Shown: one piece after another, positions 36,081 to 44,956 of the stretch
How the letters are laid out: every line of letters begins with the position of its first letter
How positions within the stretch are numbered: the first letter of the stretch is position 1
Translations under genes and position numbers: made by a program
Assembly: GCF_019239235.1 (NCBI RefSeq)
Contig: NZ_JAAZTS010000006.1
Coordinates: 87,311 to 151,310 of the forward strand
Source: Caecibacteroides pullorum
GTDB taxonomy: Bacteria > Bacteroidota > Bacteroidia > Bacteroidales > Bacteroidaceae
Length of the DNA stretch: 64,000 nucleotides
Reading direction: 5' to 3'
Notes under the pieces: model-generated
Databases searched by the model: none
Told to the model about the DNA's origin: nothing
Seen by the model: the letters and a program-made list of their open reading frames with translations, nothing else

Positions 36081-36216
36081 CTCGTTTCCTTCGTAGGGAA
36101 CGCCCGTTTCCAGCGCACGGAAACGCTCGTTTCCAAGCATGGTAACTCCCGTTTCCTCATAGGGGAACTGTTGTTTCCTAATAGAGGGAACGCTCGTTTC
36201 CTTATAGGGGAAACGG
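36081..36216. repeat. Six-unit tandem array of 22-24-bp inverted repeats
   Basis: Units start at 36081, 36103, 36126, 36148, 36171 and 36193. Each reads approximately CyCGTTTCC, then 4-5 variable bases, then GGGAACG. The arms GTTTCC and GGGAAC (or GGAAAC) pair, so each unit can form a small hairpin, and adjacent units can also pair with each other. Arms are conserved while the loop bases vary. No open frame. It lies between the convergent 3' ends of the GH2 and sigma genes. Confidence 0.85.
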
Positions 36217-36250
36217 ATGAAAGTTCCTGTTTTCGTTTGTTACGATGCTT

Positions 36251-36883
36251 TTAGGCCAGAACCCAGAACGATTTCAGCAAGAGGATGGTCTGGCATACGC
36301 CCAAGGTCATACCGTCTCTCCCCATCAGGGAACGAAGCTTGAGCAGGGCGCGGTTGGTCAGATTCATGGACGACTGTTCGTTGATCTCCATGATGGCCGC
36401 TATTTCTTTGTGCGAAAGCTCCTTGACGTAGCGCAGGTAGAGGGCTGTCTTCTGGTGTGGAGGCAGCTGCGCGATGGCTTTCAGCAAGTATTGGGCCAGT
36501 GCAAAGTCCCGGTCGTTTTGCGGAAACATCTGTTCGAAGAGGTCTTCGTCGGTCGGTATCTCAAACGAAGAGGTATCCAGCGAATCCCTCTCCCGCTCCA
36601 GCCCGACAAGCTTGTTGAACAGACTGTTCTTCAATGCTCTCAGCAGATAGGCCCGTACGGTGATGCCTTCGATGCTGATGCGGGTATTGTGATAGAGGTA
36701 GACAAAGAGGTCGTGGATGCAGTCTTTGATCAGTTCGCGGTCGGAAGTACATTTCAAGCCATAATTCAACAGCAGGACGTAATACCGTTGGTAGATTACC
36801 TCCAGCGCCTTGCGGTCTCCTTGGATCAGAAGATGCCACAGGGTGGTGTCGTCTGTCTGTTCGATGCTTGTTATGTCTTTCAT
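36251..36883 (-). CDS. ECF sigma factor of PUL2
   Basis: 210 residues. Sigma-2 at about 20-95 (EVIYQRYYVLLLNYGLK, then RAYLLRALKNSLFN), sigma-4 at about 135-190 (LPPHQKTALYLRYVKELSHKEIAAIM, then NRALLKLRSLMG), plus an unusual hydrophobic C-terminal extension of about 15 residues. It is divergent from the FecR-like gene at 37067 (183-bp shared regulatory region), the usual sigma/anti-sigma arrangement. The sigma-4 helices are close to those of the sigma at 31205. Confidence 0.93.
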   Translation of the reverse strand: MKDITSIEQTDDTTLWHLLIQGDRKALEVIYQRYYVLLLNYGLKCTSDRELIKDCIHDLFVYLYHNTRISIEGITVRAYLLRALKNSLFNKLVGLERERDSLDTSSFEIPTDEDLFEQMFPQNDRDFALAQYLLKAIAQLPPHQKTALYLRYVKELSHKEIAAIMEINEQSSMNLTNRALLKLRSLMGRDGMTLGVCQTILLLKSFWVLA

Positions 36884-37066
36884 TTTTGGGATTCCTTTTG
36901 CAAATAAAGCTATTTTTTATGTTTTGTCCAAGGTTGGAGTGAAATATTGCGGGTGTTTGGAGATGCTTGCGGCCTTTTTTTTATTCTTCTGAAAAAAAAG
37001 TTTCCGATAAGTGAGTAGGTTTTTCGTGCGAAGCTCTTTTAAATACAAAGGGCTGATTTATGAGAT

Positions 37067-38140
37067 ATGAGATATAAGATAAGTGACATAAAGCGCGTGC
37101 TGTCCCGGCTGGTAACTTACTTCCGGGTTCAGGAAGATGCCTCCTCGCAACAGGAGATGAATGAGTTGTGGCGTCGGATTGACCGCAGCATCGATGCCCG
37201 CCGCAGCAAACGTCGGATAATGGTGTGGAGCAGTGTGTCGGCGGCAGCGTTGCTGGCAGGTTGCATTTGGTTGGGAGCGGGACATTACCGGAAGCAGCAA
37301 CCCGATTTGTCGGTTGTCGCGGCCTGTTTGATGGAAAAGGTGATGGAAGCAGACGAAATCCAGCTGATAGTCGCTCCTGGGCAGATGCTTCGGGTGAAAG
37401 ACGGAGGTACGGTGACTTATCAACAGAATGGCGGTATCCAAGTGGATGAGAATGTGCTTTCAAGTGATGAAATACAAAATGGCCCCTATGACCAGATTAT
37501 TGTACCCAAAGGGCGTTTGGGAAGGCTGATATTATCGGATGGGACAGAATTGTACATAAATTCGGGTACTAAAGTCGTTTATCCTGAACGATTTGAAAGA
37601 AAACGGCGTGAGATTTTTGTGGATGGTGAGATTTATATCGATGTGCGCCGTGACGGAACAGCACCGTTTGTCGTGAAGACAGCGCATTTCGATGTAGAAG
37701 TGTTGGGCACTGCTTTCGATGTCAGAGCTTATAGCAATGAAGATAGTTGCGATGAAATTGTTTTACTTCGAGGGGCTGTGAATGTGAAAAGCGTTTCTGG
37801 CGCTGAAGTAAAACTGATACCCGACAAGAAAGCGGTTGTATCAGCTAATGGAGTCATACATACGGAAACGGTGGATGCAGCCGACTATATTCTATGGACC
37901 AAAGGGATTTTGCCATTGAACAACGGTACTATAGGAGATATCGTAGATGACTTGAGCCGCTATTACGATGTGAAGATCACTTGTGAGGAGAATATTAGAA
38001 ATATAAGAATTGCCGGCAAAATTGATTTGCAGCAGGGAGTGGAAGAAGCGCTTCGGAATCTTTCACTTACAGGAGGATTCTCTTGTATGAAGCAGTCGGA
38101 TGCTTATATTTTGTATTCTCAGAATAGTGACCGATATTAA
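37067..38140 (+). CDS. FecR-like anti-sigma factor of PUL2
   Basis: 357 residues: cytoplasmic sigma-binding N-terminus (1-50), transmembrane helix (about 51-71), periplasmic FecR domain (about 140-245, from YDQIIVPKGRLGRL through EIYIDVRRDG to GTAFDVRAYS) and a C-terminal DUF4974 (about 280-350). It should hold the divergent sigma factor inactive until the STN domain of the downstream SusC signals substrate. A neighbouring ATG at 37060 is out of frame. susC follows after 147 bp, in which I see only AT-rich DNA and small palindromes. Confidence 0.93.
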   Translation: MRYKISDIKRVLSRLVTYFRVQEDASSQQEMNELWRRIDRSIDARRSKRRIMVWSSVSAAALLAGCIWLGAGHYRKQQPDLSVVAACLMEKVMEADEIQLIVAPGQMLRVKDGGTVTYQQNGGIQVDENVLSSDEIQNGPYDQIIVPKGRLGRLILSDGTELYINSGTKVVYPERFERKRREIFVDGEIYIDVRRDGTAPFVVKTAHFDVEVLGTAFDVRAYSNEDSCDEIVLLRGAVNVKSVSGAEVKLIPDKKAVVSANGVIHTETVDAADYILWTKGILPLNNGTIGDIVDDLSRYYDVKITCEENIRNIRIAGKIDLQQGVEEALRNLSLTGGFSCMKQSDAYILYSQNSDRY

Positions 38141-38287
38141 AATAACGAGAGTAATAATCCGATGTTTAACTTTAAAGTATTGCCTATGAGTATATCTTTT
38201 AAAAAAAGAAATCCATACAATATTGAGAATATGTTTGGATCCGTGAAGAACACCTAATGTTGGTAATTAAATCAGTATAGAAATATT

Positions 38288-41200
38288 ATGAAAAAAGGAA
38301 TGAAAAACGCAATCATGATGTCTCGGTTGACGAAATTTATGTTTGCAGTGGGATTTTTATTAACCACAATTTTTAGTTATGCCGGTAATTTGGCATATGC
38401 GCAAAAACAGACTTTTACATTTGATTTGAAGAACGTAACTGTTAAAACCGTACTCCAAACCATTGAGAAACGGAGTGAGTTCATCTTTATGTATCGTTCC
38501 GATTTGTTTGATGCTTCAAAGAGGGTGTCGGTGAGTGCTGACAAACAGAGTATTTCCCAGATTTTGGATCAAATATTGGCAGGTACAGCAGTGACATACG
38601 AAATTAATGATAGACAGATTTTGTTGAAAGCAGCGGATGAAAAAGAGAATTCTTTTTTACAGACTGGCAATTCTAAGAAAATCAGCGGAATTGTGACTGA
38701 TGGAACAAGCCAAGAGCCCATTATCGGTGCTAATGTGTTGGTAATCGGTAGTACAAATGGTGTTATTACTGATTTGGAGGGGCGTTTTACCCTTGATGTT
38801 CCGCAAGGTGCAAAATTGAAAATTTCCTATTTGGGTTATGTGACGAAGGAACTGGTTGTTGGTGATGCAACCAATTATGTGATTCAGCTTTTTGAAGATT
38901 CCAAAGCGTTGGACGAAGTGGTAGTTGTGGGTTATGGTACACAAAAGAAAGTCAATGTCATAGGTTCGATAGCGATGGTAGATGCGGAAAAACTTGAAAA
39001 CCGTGCAACATCTTCAGTCGTATCTGCATTGACGGGACAAATGCCGGGTGTTACGATTACACAGCCTGGAGGTCGTCCTGGTGTTAATACTGGTACAATA
39101 CGAGTGCGAGGGGTTGGATCTTTTGGAGCTACGCCTGATGCGTTGGTACTTATTGATGGTATTCCTGGAAATATGACAGATATTAATCCTAATGATATAG
39201 AATCTATTTCAGTTCTGAAAGATGCTTCTACAGCGGCTATATATGGTGCCCGTGCAGCAAATGGTGTTGTTTTGGTTACAACAAAAATGGGTAAAGAACA
39301 GAAGGTGCAAATCTCTTATAATGGATATGTTGGATTTAATCGTGCGACAGAATTGCCGGAATATGTTGATACATGGGATTATGCGCGTTTGTTGAATGAA
39401 GCAGAAGGAATAACTCGTTTTACAAATGAAGAAATACAGGCAATGCGTGACGGAAGTCAACCGGATCGTTGGGCTAATGAACATTTTGTAGATGATATTT
39501 TCTCGGGAAATGGATTCCAAACAGGGCATGATTTTTCAATTAATGGAGGAAATGAACGTAACCAGTATTTTGCTTCTTTTGGTTATTTAAGTCAAAATGG
39601 TATTATTCCCAAGAATAATTACTCTCGTTATACAGCCCGTGTGAATCTTACCTCTCTTTTAGCCAAGAATCTGAAGTTGAGTATCCGCTTACGTGGTGAT
39701 CGTGCTAATACTAAAGAACCGGGAACTGCGGGTGCAATTGATGGTGATGGCATGATGCTTTTGATTCAACAAGGTCTTCGTTTCCCTGGATATCGTCCTT
39801 CTGTATTGAGTGATGGGACCTGGGGACCTGGCGTAAAGAATTTTGGTACGCCAAAAGCTTGGATTGAGTCGGAGTCTTTTTCAGAAAGTCCTGTTATGCG
39901 TTTGAATACGTCGGTAAGTCTGGATTATATGCCTATTGAAGGCCTGAAACTTTCTGCTACTGGTGCATATAATTTTAGTAATTCTCAAAGTAAGGCATAT
40001 AAAGCAACTTTGCCGGTAAATATAGATGGAGTTATAACTACCTTGGGACCATCATCATTAAATGAAAGCAATACAAATACGGAATATAAATCGTTTCAAG
40101 CAACAGCTAATTATACAAAATCGTTTGTAGATAAGCATAATATTGATTTGTTGCTTGGCTATTCTTGGGAAGATGAAAAGACTCGGGATATTAGTGCTGG
40201 ACGTCAAAATTTTCCGAATAATAGTTATCCATATTTAACCGTTGGTTCACCCGATGTTCAAACAAATTCCGGAGGTGGGAGTGATTGGGTTATTCAATCA
40301 ATATTTGGACGTGCTCAATATAACTTTAGAGAGCGTTATTTGGCAGAGGTAACGATGCGTTATGATGGTTCTTCTCGATTCCCCAAGGACTCTCGTTTTG
40401 CATTCTTCCCGTCAGGAGCGTTAGGATGGCGTATTTCTGAAGAGGACTTTTTTAAAGAAAATGAGAATCTGTCTTTTATTGATAATTTGAAGTTAAAAAC
40501 GTCTGTTGGTATTTTAGGAAACAATAATATTGGAAACTATGCTTACCAGTCGACTTATGTATTGGGAAATAATTATAACTATCCTTTTGGAGGAGTTATT
40601 CAGCAAGGAGCTCAATTGACAACCTATACTGATCCAAACCTTAAATGGGAAACTACTCGTACTATAGATGCGGGTTTTGAATCGGTTATGTGGGGAGGTT
40701 TGCTCAGTGCAAATATTACATATTTTCATAGATATACTTATGATATTTTGTATAAGCCGAATGCCAGTGCTTCTTCTGTATTTGGTTTGGATATGAGTGA
40801 AGTGAATACTGGCGAAGCATTGAATCATGGTTGGGAATTTGAATTTGGACATCGAAACACTATTGGTGATTTTAGTTACAGTGTGAATGCAAACTTCAGT
40901 ATTATAAATAATGAGGTAAAATCTTTAGGAGTTGGAAATGTTAATCAGCCTAATGGAATGGTGGGTGATGGTTCCAGCCTTTTTGTCGGTTATCCAATGC
41001 AGATGTATTATGGATATGTAACAGATGGCGTTTTTACAGATCAGAAAGATATTGACGCCTGGTTTGCCCATACAGACCAGTCTTCTTTTGGAAGAAATCA
41101 GGCCAATACAAAGCCTGGTGATATTCGTTATGTTGATATTTCCGGTCCGGATGGTGTTCCTGATGGAAAAGTAGACGCGACGTATGATCGGGTTTATTTA

Positions 41201-41698
41201 GGCTCTCAAATTCCCAAATATACGTTTGGCCTGTCATTGAATGCTGCCTATAAGGGATTTGATCTTAGCCTTTTCTTGCAAGGAATAGCAGGTGTAAAAG
41301 GGTTGTTAAGTGATTATGCTGGTTGGGCTTTCTTTGCAGAGGGGAATGTTCAGAAATGGCAGATGGAAGAGGCTTTTGATCCTAGTAATCCGGATCGTTA
41401 TGCAAAATACCCCAGATTGGAGAATTTAGGAAATTCATCGGGACATAATACTCAGGTATCCGATTTTTGGATACGTAATGCATCTTATTTACGAATCAAG
41501 AATGTTCAGTTGGGCTATACTTTCCCTAAAGAATGGTTGAAGAATTTGGGTATTTCCAATTTGAGGATGTATATTGCTTCTGAAAATCCGTATACTTTCC
41601 ATAAGTTCCCAGATGGGTGGGATCCGGAGATAAGTACAAGTGGACAGTTTTATCCAATATTACGTAATTTTACATTCGGTTTGAATCTTAAATTTTAG
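38288..41698 (+). CDS. susC: SusC-like TonB-dependent transporter with STN domain (PUL2)
   Basis: 1136 residues, coincidentally the same length as the PUL1 SusC. Signal peptide to about 39 (ending AYAQ), STN domain (about 42-115: FDLKNVTVKTVLQTIEKRS, then ILDQILAGTAVTY), carboxypeptidase-D regulatory-like domain (about 130-205), VVVVGYGTQKK signature, plug with VLKDASTAAIYGARAANGV (about 310-330), and a 22-strand-type barrel ending FTFGLNLKF. It is predicted to import sulfated oligosaccharides, given the neighbouring sulfatases, and to signal to the FecR protein. SusD follows after 15 bp. Confidence 0.95.
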   Translation: MKKGMKNAIMMSRLTKFMFAVGFLLTTIFSYAGNLAYAQKQTFTFDLKNVTVKTVLQTIEKRSEFIFMYRSDLFDASKRVSVSADKQSISQILDQILAGTAVTYEINDRQILLKAADEKENSFLQTGNSKKISGIVTDGTSQEPIIGANVLVIGSTNGVITDLEGRFTLDVPQGAKLKISYLGYVTKELVVGDATNYVIQLFEDSKALDEVVVVGYGTQKKVNVIGSIAMVDAEKLENRATSSVVSALTGQMPGVTITQPGGRPGVNTGTIRVRGVGSFGATPDALVLIDGIPGNMTDINPNDIESISVLKDASTAAIYGARAANGVVLVTTKMGKEQKVQISYNGYVGFNRATELPEYVDTWDYARLLNEAEGITRFTNEEIQAMRDGSQPDRWANEHFVDDIFSGNGFQTGHDFSINGGNERNQYFASFGYLSQNGIIPKNNYSRYTARVNLTSLLAKNLKLSIRLRGDRANTKEPGTAGAIDGDGMMLLIQQGLRFPGYRPSVLSDGTWGPGVKNFGTPKAWIESESFSESPVMRLNTSVSLDYMPIEGLKLSATGAYNFSNSQSKAYKATLPVNIDGVITTLGPSSLNESNTNTEYKSFQATANYTKSFVDKHNIDLLLGYSWEDEKTRDISAGRQNFPNNSYPYLTVGSPDVQTNSGGGSDWVIQSIFGRAQYNFRERYLAEVTMRYDGSSRFPKDSRFAFFPSGALGWRISEEDFFKENENLSFIDNLKLKTSVGILGNNNIGNYAYQSTYVLGNNYNYPFGGVIQQGAQLTTYTDPNLKWETTRTIDAGFESVMWGGLLSANITYFHRYTYDILYKPNASASSVFGLDMSEVNTGEALNHGWEFEFGHRNTIGDFSYSVNANFSIINNEVKSLGVGNVNQPNGMVGDGSSLFVGYPMQMYYGYVTDGVFTDQKDIDAWFAHTDQSSFGRNQANTKPGDIRYVDISGPDGVPDGKVDATYDRVYLGSQIPKYTFGLSLNAAYKGFDLSLFLQGIAGVKGLLSDYAGWAFFAEGNVQKWQMEEAFDPSNPDRYAKYPRLENLGNSSGHNTQVSDFWIRNASYLRIKNVQLGYTFPKEWLKNLGISNLRMYIASENPYTFHKFPDGWDPEISTSGQFYPILRNFTFGLNLKF

Positions 41699-41713
41699 AA
41701 GGGAGATTGTATT

Positions 41714-43339
41714 ATGAAAAAAATATATAAACAGATGGGGCTTGCAGCTGCTTCCTTGCTATTATTGAACAGCTGTGATATGGACCGTTATCCATTAACA
41801 AGTTTCAGTGAGGATACTTTTTATGATGATGAGGCTAATGTAGAACTTGCATTGACAGGATTGTATCGTGGAGGCATTACATTGGGAGTTGATTATAATG
41901 TTTCCGATTGGTGGGCCTATTCTGCTACAATTTTGCTGGATGGTGTTTCGGATATTGGTTATGATCGCCGAGGTTTTACTAATGCTTTGGGACAATTAAC
42001 GTCAGGAACGATTACAGAAACAAATTTATGGGTTCAGAATTTATATCAGAAGCCTTATCGGCGCATTAGTGCTTGTTGTCGTTTTTTGGATGGTTTAAAT
42101 GCTATCGCTGAGAAGACAGACGAAATGGAGAGAATGGAAGCTGAAGCTCGATTTATTCGTGCTGTACAATACTTTTATCTGGCTTCTTATTATCACGATG
42201 TACCGCTTGTGACTAAAACATTGTCTTTGGACGAGGCTAATAGTGTAAAGAAGTCTTCCCGTATGGAAGTACTTCAATATGCAGCTGATGAGTTAAAAGA
42301 TGTTGCAAATATTTTACCTAGACAGAAAGATCTTCCTAAAAATGAGTTGGGACGTGCTACGGCACAGGCTGCATTGGTTTATCTTGCCCGTACATATCTG
42401 ATTATGGAGGATTTTGAAAATGCTGCGATTGCTTGCGGACAAATTATTGAATGGGGAGATAATCAGATTGATCCAGACTATCAAGGATTGTTCTATCAAA
42501 CAGGCGAAGAAAGTAGTGAACATATTTTTGCTACTCAATTTGTCGATGATTTGGCAGGTCATGGCTTGCCACAGCATGCATACCCAATTAAAGATGGCGG
42601 TTGGTGTTTGGTAAATATATCTAATGCTTTATTTGAAGCGTATGATTTTGTGGATGGTACTCCTTTTAGTTATGAAGATCCTCGTTTTGATAAAAATAAT
42701 TTTGGGGCTAACAGAGATCCTCGTTTGGATTATACACTTTATTATGATGGTGCAACCTTCAAAGGAACTGTATATAATTGTAATCCAGAGGCGACTGTTG
42801 CTGATAAAATAGGTCCGGGGCAAACAACTCAAACTGGGTATCTTCTCCGGAAATATTTAGATGAGACATGGAGTGGTGACATCAATTCTTGTGGAACAAA
42901 TGTTCCATTGGCTCGTTATGCCGATGTGTTATTAATGTATTTGGAAGCAAAAGTACGCGGTGGATCAACGATTACCCAAACACTTTTAGATCAAACAATA
43001 AATGAGGTTCGTGGTCGTTCTAGCGTAAATATGCCTCCTCTTACGGAAAAAGATCCACAGAAGTTATTTGAGTTGATTCAAAAAGAACGTATGATTGAAT
43101 TGGCTTTTGAGGGATGGAGATTATGGGATTTGTTCCGTTGGGGAATTGCAGAAGAAAAATTAAATGAACCTATCTATGGGTCTCCTTTCTATGTCTCAGA
43201 TCAAAGTTTGATGCAAATGAAAGATGGACAACCAGATTTGTATAGTCGCTGGTATGTAAATACGCGTTCGTTTGTTAGAGGACAAGAAGTTTGGCCCATA
43301 CCATTGGCAGAGAAAAATATCAATCCAAACTTACGATGA
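41714..43339 (+). CDS. susD: SusD-like glycan-binding lipoprotein (PUL2)
   Basis: 541 residues. Lipobox LNSC puts the lipidated cysteine at 21. SusD/RagB features: DDEANVELALTGLYRG near 40-55, EARFIRAVQYFYLASYYHDVPLV (about 143-165), and the C-terminal LARYADVLLMYLEAK and KERMIELAFEGWRLWDLFRWG. It is the lid and binding partner of the SusC upstream. A long stem-loop and then the sulfatase series follow. Confidence 0.95.
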   Translation: MKKIYKQMGLAAASLLLLNSCDMDRYPLTSFSEDTFYDDEANVELALTGLYRGGITLGVDYNVSDWWAYSATILLDGVSDIGYDRRGFTNALGQLTSGTITETNLWVQNLYQKPYRRISACCRFLDGLNAIAEKTDEMERMEAEARFIRAVQYFYLASYYHDVPLVTKTLSLDEANSVKKSSRMEVLQYAADELKDVANILPRQKDLPKNELGRATAQAALVYLARTYLIMEDFENAAIACGQIIEWGDNQIDPDYQGLFYQTGEESSEHIFATQFVDDLAGHGLPQHAYPIKDGGWCLVNISNALFEAYDFVDGTPFSYEDPRFDKNNFGANRDPRLDYTLYYDGATFKGTVYNCNPEATVADKIGPGQTTQTGYLLRKYLDETWSGDINSCGTNVPLARYADVLLMYLEAKVRGGSTITQTLLDQTINEVRGRSSVNMPPLTEKDPQKLFELIQKERMIELAFEGWRLWDLFRWGIAEEKLNEPIYGSPFYVSDQSLMQMKDGQPDLYSRWYVNTRSFVRGQEVWPIPLAEKNINPNLR

Positions 43340-43367
43340 AGTAAAGTAATCGTTGTTACAAACAAAA

Positions 43368-43425
43368 CCTGAGGATTTCGTTCGACAAATCATTCGTTTT
43401 GTCGGTTTTATACGGAATCCTCGGG
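43368..43425 (+). promoter_or_regulatory. Long two-part stem-loop between susD and the first sulfatase
   Basis: An outer stem (43368-43380 with 43413-43425, one arm containing GAGGATT, the other AATCCTC) encloses an inner perfect stem CGACAAA / TTTGTCG (43383-43389, 43398-43404). No T-run follows, so an RNA-processing or stabilising element for the susCD transcript is more likely than full termination. Confidence 0.6.
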
Positions 43426-43447
43426 CTTCTCTATAATTGTAGTTACC

Positions 43448-44950
43448 ATGAAACATGCCATTCCTTTTTATCTTTCCCTTTTGGCTTTTCCGCTGTTATC
43501 TGATGCTTTGTATGCACAAGACAGGCAAATGCCTAATGTGATTTTTATCTTGGCCGATGATATCGGTTATACAGATTTTGGCTGTTATGGTGCGACTCGG
43601 ATAAAGACTCCTGCTGTAGATCAGTTGGCGGCAGAAGGGGTACGTTTTACTTACGCGTATGCACCTGCTTCTACTTCCTCGCCGTCCCGTTATGCTTTAC
43701 TTACAGGAGAATATGCTTGGCGCAAGAACGTTGGTATCTTGCCTGCAGATGCTCCATTGAGCATAGATCCGGCAAGGATGACACTACCGGGCTTTTTGAA
43801 AAAACATGGTTATCGGACAGGGCTGGTGGGTAAATGGCATTTAGGATTGGGAGAAAAGGGGACACCAGTCGATTTCAATGAGGACATTCAGGCAGGTCCA
43901 TTGGCCGTAGGATTTGATTATGCCTATTATTTCCCGGCTACGAACGATCGTGTCCCTTGTGTATACATTGAAAATACTCGTGTAGTGGGGTTGGAATCCG
44001 TTGATCCGATAACGGTTTCTTATCGCAGGAAGGTGGGAGACGATCCTACCGGGCATGAACATCCCGAACTGCTGAAGCTGAAACCTCACCTTGGCCATGA
44101 CGCCACGATTGTGAACGGCATCAGCCGTATTGGCTGGATGGCGGGAGGAGAGAAGGCGCGATGGAAAGACGAAGAGATGGCCTTTGTATTGTTGGAGAGA
44201 GCCAAAGCGTTTGTACAAGAGCATGCCGGCGAACCTTTCTTCCTATATTATGCGCCACACAATGCGCACGAACCGCGGGTACCATCGGAAGCTTTCCGGG
44301 GAAAGTCGGCTGCAGGAATTTATGGAGACGTGATTGAAGAGTTTGATTATTGTGTGGGGGAGTTGGTGAAAACATTGAAAGAAAATAACCTTTACGACAA
44401 TACGCTTGTTGTCATTTCCAGTGATAATGGGCCGATGATTAAGGAAGGATATAAGGATGGTGCGCTGGAAAACATGAACGGACATGATCCTTACGGCGGG
44501 TTGCGCGGACAGAAGTATTCTTTGTACGAAGCCGGTACTCGTGTGCCGTTTATTTTCTCTTGGCCGGAACGGATCAGGAAACCTTTCGTTCAGAAGGAAT
44601 GTTTTACTTATCTGGATATGTTGTCTACGTTTGCAGGGTTGTTGGAACTGCCCATTGCTCCAGAAGAGGCCAACGACAGTAAGGATGCTTCTGATTTGTT
44701 TCTGAAGAGAGATGCTGGCCCCTATAGGGAATATGTCATGATTCAAAACAACGGCGGACAAATCGCTATCCGCAAGGATAACTGGAAATTCATTCCTGCC
44801 ACCCAGAATCGGGGAGCCGAACTCTACGATTTGGATAGGGACCCTTCCGAATTGCACGATTTGACGAATGCTTATCCTGAGAAGGTAACTCAACTGCAGA
44901 AATATGTAGAACGGGATTATAAGAAGAATGTCAACAAACAAACCAAATAA
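43448..44950 (+). CDS. S1-family sulfatase A (serine type)
   Basis: 500 residues with signal peptide (to LYAQ, about 24). The alkaline-phosphatase-like fold shows metal ligands in LADDIGYTD (35-43). The formylglycine site is S-S-P-S-R at 77-81, so Ser-77 must be oxidised by an anaerobic sulfatase-maturating enzyme. Also present are GKWHLG near 128 and SSDNGP near 325. A closely related layout (GFDYAYYFPATNDRVPCVYIEN, VNGISRIG) is shared with the sulfatases at 44957 and 54374. It cleaves a sulfate ester in the periplasm; which one cannot be told. First of eight sulfatases; 6 bp before the next. Confidence 0.92.
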   Translation: MKHAIPFYLSLLAFPLLSDALYAQDRQMPNVIFILADDIGYTDFGCYGATRIKTPAVDQLAAEGVRFTYAYAPASTSSPSRYALLTGEYAWRKNVGILPADAPLSIDPARMTLPGFLKKHGYRTGLVGKWHLGLGEKGTPVDFNEDIQAGPLAVGFDYAYYFPATNDRVPCVYIENTRVVGLESVDPITVSYRRKVGDDPTGHEHPELLKLKPHLGHDATIVNGISRIGWMAGGEKARWKDEEMAFVLLERAKAFVQEHAGEPFFLYYAPHNAHEPRVPSEAFRGKSAAGIYGDVIEEFDYCVGELVKTLKENNLYDNTLVVISSDNGPMIKEGYKDGALENMNGHDPYGGLRGQKYSLYEAGTRVPFIFSWPERIRKPFVQKECFTYLDMLSTFAGLLELPIAPEEANDSKDASDLFLKRDAGPYREYVMIQNNGGQIAIRKDNWKFIPATQNRGAELYDLDRDPSELHDLTNAYPEKVTQLQKYVERDYKKNVNKQTK

Positions 44951-44956
44951 TGTTAT

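Noticed and set aside
36081..36216. CRISPR array
   Set aside because: Units are only 22-24 bp, with no conserved repeat of 28 bp or more, no unique spacers and no cas genes.
38141..38287. A second antisense RNA upstream of the PUL2 susC
   Set aside because: Only weak AT-rich palindromes; no terminator with a T-run and no opposed promoter of consensus quality.
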